From: Alphaproteobacteria bacterium
GTDB lineage: Bacteria > Pseudomonadota > Alphaproteobacteria > UBA6615
Assembly: GCA_017643325.1 (NCBI GenBank)
Contig: JAEPNS010000182.1
Coordinates: 1 to 6,837, forward strand
Length of the DNA stretch: 6,837 nt
Direction: 5' to 3'
Shown one piece after another: positions 3,999 to 6,837 of this stretch (its first letter is position 1; every line of letters starts with the position of its first letter). Made by a program: the position numbers and the translations under genes. The notes under the pieces are model-generated. The model was given only the letters and a program-made list of their open reading frames with translations, was not told the DNA's origin and did not search any database.

Positions 3999-6730
3999 GC
4001 CGCCTTCAGCCGCTCCAGCGCGCTTTCGAGCTTGGCTCTGGTCTCGGCGGCGTCGGCGCGGCGGGTGCGTTGTTCCTCGACGACCTCTTCGGGCGCCTTC
4101 GACGTGAAGTTCTCGTTGGCGAGCTTTTTGTCGTAGCCGGTGATCTCCTTGTCGAGCTTCTCGATCTCCTTCGACAGGCGCGCGCGTTCGGCGTCGAGGT
4201 CGATCACGTCGGCCAGCGGCAACGCGAGCGTTGCCTCGTCGATCACGGTCTGGACCGCGCCCGACGGCACGTCGGCGTCGACGGCAATGTCCCCGAGGCG
4301 CGCGAGGCGCAGGACCTGGTCACGGTTGCGCTCCAGCCTTGCCTTCGTCTCGTCGGACGCTCCGCGCAGGATCGCGGGGATTTTCGCTCCGGCGGGTACG
4401 TTGAGCTCGTTCCGCACGGTGCGCACCTCGGAGATCAGGCGCACGGCCCAGTCGAGCTCCGCCTTCGACGCTTCGTCAACCGGTGCGATGTCGGCGGCGG
4501 GCCATGCCGCATGGATCAGCATGCCGTCTCCGTCGCCGAAGCTCTCCCAGAGTTCCTCTGTGATGAACGGCATGAAGGGGTGCAGGATCTTGAGGACCTG
4601 CTGCAACACCCAGCCCGCGGTCGCGCGGGTTTCGGCCTTGGCGGCCTCGTCGTCGCCCTGCAGGACCGGCTTGGCGAACTCCACGTACCAGTCGCAGAAG
4701 GTGTGCCAGGTGAACTGGTAGATGCCGCCGGCCGCCTGGTCGAACTTGTACTCCTCCAGCGCGGTGTGGACGTTGCCGGCCGTCTCGGCCACGCCTCCGA
4801 CGATCCACTTGTTGAGGGTGAGCTTTACCGCCGCCGGGTCGAAGTCCGCCGGGGCAGCGCATTCGTTCATCTGGCAGAAGCGCGCGGCGTTCCAGAGTTT
4901 CGTGCCGAAGTTCCGGTAGCCCTGCACCCGCGACGTGGCCAGCTTGATGTCCCGGCCCATGGCGGCCATGGCTGTCAGCGTAAAGCGCAGCGCGTCGGCC
5001 CCGAACTCGTCGATGAGTTCGAGCGGGTCCATCACGTTGCCCTTCGACTTGGACATCTTCGCGCCCTTCTCGTCGCGGACGAGCGCGTGGATGTAGACGT
5101 CGGAGAACGGCACCTCGTCCATGAAGTGGATGCCGGCCATCATCATCCGGGCGACCCAGAAGAAGATGATGTCGAAGCCGGTGACGAGTGTACTGGTCGG
5201 GTAGTAGCGCGCCAGTTCCGGCGTCTCGTCCGGCCAGCCGAGCGTCGAGAACGGCCACAGCGCCGAGGAGAACCACGTGTCGAGCACGTCCGGGTCGCGG
5301 ACCAGTTTCACGTCATTGCCGTAGTGAGTGCGCGCGGCTTCGGCGGCGGCCTGTTCGCTCTCGGCGACGAACACTTCACCGTCCGGGCCGTACCAGGCCG
5401 GGATCTGGTGGCCCCACCAGAGCTGGCGGGAGATGCACCAGGGCTGGATGTTCCGCAGCCATTCGAAATAGGTCTTCGACCAGTTTTCGGGCACGAACCG
5501 CGTCCTGCCCTGCTCCACGGCCTCGACAGCGGGCTTCGCCAGCGTGGCCGCGTCGACGTACCACTGGTCGGTCAGCCACGGCTCGATCACCACGTCGGAA
5601 CGGTCGCCGTAGGGCACGGTGTGCCTGTGGGGCTCGATCCTGTCGAGCAGGCCGCGTTCTTCCATCTCGGCGACCACCAGCTTACGCGCCTCGAAGCGGT
5701 CGAGGCCGTTGTACTTCGCGATGGCCGCGTCGGGATCGCCCCATTCGTCCGCGGCGGTGTCCGCGCGGAACTCGTCACTGTCGATGGCGACGTTGGCCGA
5801 GGCGTCGAACACGTTGATGGTGCCGAGATCGCCGCGCTTGCCGACCTCGAAGTCGTTGAAGTCGTGCGCCGGGGTGATCTTCACCGCGCCCGAGCCCTGT
5901 TCCGGGTCGGCATACTCGTCGGCGACGATCTTCAGCTTGCGGCCGACGATGGGCAGGATCGCGTTCCTGCCGATCACGTCCGCCCAGCGTTCGTCGTCCG
6001 GGTGCACGGCCACGCCCGTGTCGCCGAGCATGGTCTCGGGCCGCGTGGTCGCGACGGTGACGAAACGGTCTTTCTCACCCTCGATGGGATAGCGGAAATA
6101 CCAGAGGTTCCCGTCGACCTCCTTCTGCACCACCTCCAGGTCGGAGATCGCGGTGTGCAGTTTCGGGTCCCAGTTGACCAGCCGCTGGTCCTTGTAGATC
6201 AGGCCCTGCTTGTGAAGCTCCACGAACACCTTGAGAACGGCGCGCGACAGACCCTCGTCCATGGTGAAGCGTTCGCGCGACCAGTCACACGACGCGCCAA
6301 GACGCTTGAGCTGGTTGATGATCGTGCCGCCGGACTCCTCTTTCCACTCCCAGACCTTGTCGAGGAAGTCCTCGCGCCCGATCAGGTTCTCGTTGCGGTC
6401 GTCGAGCCGGCGCCCGCGGTCGAGCACGATCCCCTGCTCGCCGAGCTGGCGCTCGACCACCATCTGGGTCGCGATGCCGGCATGGTCGGTCCCCGGTTGC
6501 CAGAGAACGTCGTAGCCCTGCATCCGCTTCCAGCGGATCAGCAGGTCCTGCAGGGTGTTGTTGAGCGCGTGGCCCATGTGCAGGCTGCCAGTGACGTTCG
6601 GCGGCGGGATAACGATGGTGTAGGTCGCATTGTCGGTGCGGCCACAGGCGAACGCGCCGGAGTCCTCCCAGCGCTGGTACAGCCGCGCCTCGATCTCGGC
6701 GGGCGAATAGGTCTTTTCGAGCGTCGTCAT
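3995..6730 (-). CDS. valS: Valyl-tRNA synthetase
   Basis: A complete 911-residue class Ia cytoplasmic aminoacyl-tRNA synthetase that joins valine to tRNA-Val using ATP. The HIGH-type motif is HMGH (51-54) within PPPNVTGSLHMGHA, and KMSKS is at 558-562 followed by KGN. TDHAGIATQ (81-89), WCISRQLWWGHQIP (431-444), DVLDTWFSS (481-489) and GFDIIFFWVARM (518-529) are family blocks of the catalytic core. The CP1 editing domain, which clears mischarged threonine, is present with TTRPETMLGD (228-237) and PAHDFNDFEVGKR (287-299). An anticodon-binding helical domain (from about 636) is followed by a charged C-terminal coiled coil (about 843-911) typical of ValS. Length is normal, and no frameshift or missing motif is seen. 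The ATG has almost no Shine-Dalgarno (only GGA two bases upstream). I see no T-box, as expected outside Gram-positives. Its stop overlaps the next lipoprotein start. Confidence 0.98.
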   Translation of the reverse strand: MTTLEKTYSPAEIEARLYQRWEDSGAFACGRTDNATYTIVIPPPNVTGSLHMGHALNNTLQDLLIRWKRMQGYDVLWQPGTDHAGIATQMVVERQLGEQGIVLDRGRRLDDRNENLIGREDFLDKVWEWKEESGGTIINQLKRLGASCDWSRERFTMDEGLSRAVLKVFVELHKQGLIYKDQRLVNWDPKLHTAISDLEVVQKEVDGNLWYFRYPIEGEKDRFVTVATTRPETMLGDTGVAVHPDDERWADVIGRNAILPIVGRKLKIVADEYADPEQGSGAVKITPAHDFNDFEVGKRGDLGTINVFDASANVAIDSDEFRADTAADEWGDPDAAIAKYNGLDRFEARKLVVAEMEERGLLDRIEPHRHTVPYGDRSDVVIEPWLTDQWYVDAATLAKPAVEAVEQGRTRFVPENWSKTYFEWLRNIQPWCISRQLWWGHQIPAWYGPDGEVFVAESEQAAAEAARTHYGNDVKLVRDPDVLDTWFSSALWPFSTLGWPDETPELARYYPTSTLVTGFDIIFFWVARMMMAGIHFMDEVPFSDVYIHALVRDEKGAKMSKSKGNVMDPLELIDEFGADALRFTLTAMAAMGRDIKLATSRVQGYRNFGTKLWNAARFCQMNECAAPADFDPAAVKLTLNKWIVGGVAETAGNVHTALEEYKFDQAAGGIYQFTWHTFCDWYVEFAKPVLQGDDEAAKAETRATAGWVLQQVLKILHPFMPFITEELWESFGDGDGMLIHAAWPAADIAPVDEASKAELDWAVRLISEVRTVRNELNVPAGAKIPAILRGASDETKARLERNRDQVLRLARLGDIAVDADVPSGAVQTVIDEATLALPLADVIDLDAERARLSKEIEKLDKEITGYDKKLANENFTSKAPEEVVEEQRTRRADAAETRAKLESALERLKAA

Positions 6731-6818
6731 GGTCCGAGCGACAGAATGGTTACGCGGGCCAAGCTGTTTAGCGAAGCCCGGGCGCGGCGGCTAGACCAAA
6801 TGACGGCTGTGCGACGGG

Positions 6819-6837
6819 CTATTTCTTCGCCCGGCTG
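6819..6837 (-). CDS. Possible 3' end of an upstream gene (PopZ/DUF2497-like?)
   Basis: At the window edge one minus-strand frame reads Ser-Arg-Ala-Lys-Lys then TAG, 88 bases before the valS ATG. A basic tail of this kind would fit the end of a PopZ/DUF2497 polar-organising protein, whose gene I recall sitting just before valS in many alphaproteobacteria. Only five codons are visible, so this is mostly inference from expected gene order. Another frame stays open to overlap the valS ATG as ATGA, but it uses rare codons (ATA, CTA, GTA, GGA) and looks non-coding. Confidence 0.3.

Noticed and set aside
5188..5817. 209-residue Arg-rich plus-strand open frame
   Set aside because: It is antisense to the valS catalytic core, with an extreme Arg/Ser/Pro composition. 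It is a shadow.
6755..6780. Hairpin CGGGC...GCCCG upstream of valS as a terminator or T-box
   Set aside because: It has only five outer base pairs with a mismatched interior and no T-tract. T-boxes are not expected for this lineage.

Overview
The window is high-GC bacterial DNA in which every well-supported gene lies on the minus strand. Protein style (a short, three-cysteine dihydroxy-acid dehydratase; a HMGH/KMSKS valyl-tRNA synthetase with a C-terminal coiled coil) and two kinds of REP-like palindrome common in alphaproteobacterial genomes point to an alphaproteobacterium. The species cannot be told from the sequence. This is mostly an ordinary chromosomal housekeeping region. I see no phage, transposase, CRISPR array, tRNA or rRNA.

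In the direction of transcription (right to left) the layout is: a few codons of an upstream gene (6819-6837, possibly the 3' end of a PopZ/DUF2497-type gene); valS (3995-6730, complete); a small lipoprotein gene overlapping the valS stop by four bases (3525-3998); a second, diverged paralogous lipoprotein gene (2894-3385) with a strong Shine-Dalgarno; a carboxymuconolactone decarboxylase/AhpD-like gene (2170-2781); a gene-free stretch of about 350 bases (1820-2169) filled with five copies of a REP-like element in both orientations; ilvD (83-1819, complete); and, just after the ilvD stop, a second unrelated REP-like element that runs to the window edge.

valS charges tRNA-Val, and ilvD makes the 2-oxo acid precursors of valine and isoleucine. 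They share a theme, but the repeat-rich gap and two or three other genes separate them, so an operon link is unlikely. The valS-lipoprotein-lipoprotein block looks like a possible transcription unit. The lipoprotein pair is the least understood part of the window: both have a type II signal peptide and a shared C...D-[IL]-IRN...C...W-x-V-x-G-x-L core, and I recognise no named family. No complete new system is evident. The items most worth a second look are the lipoprotein pair, the REP arrays and an in-frame open stretch after the second lipoprotein's stop codon.
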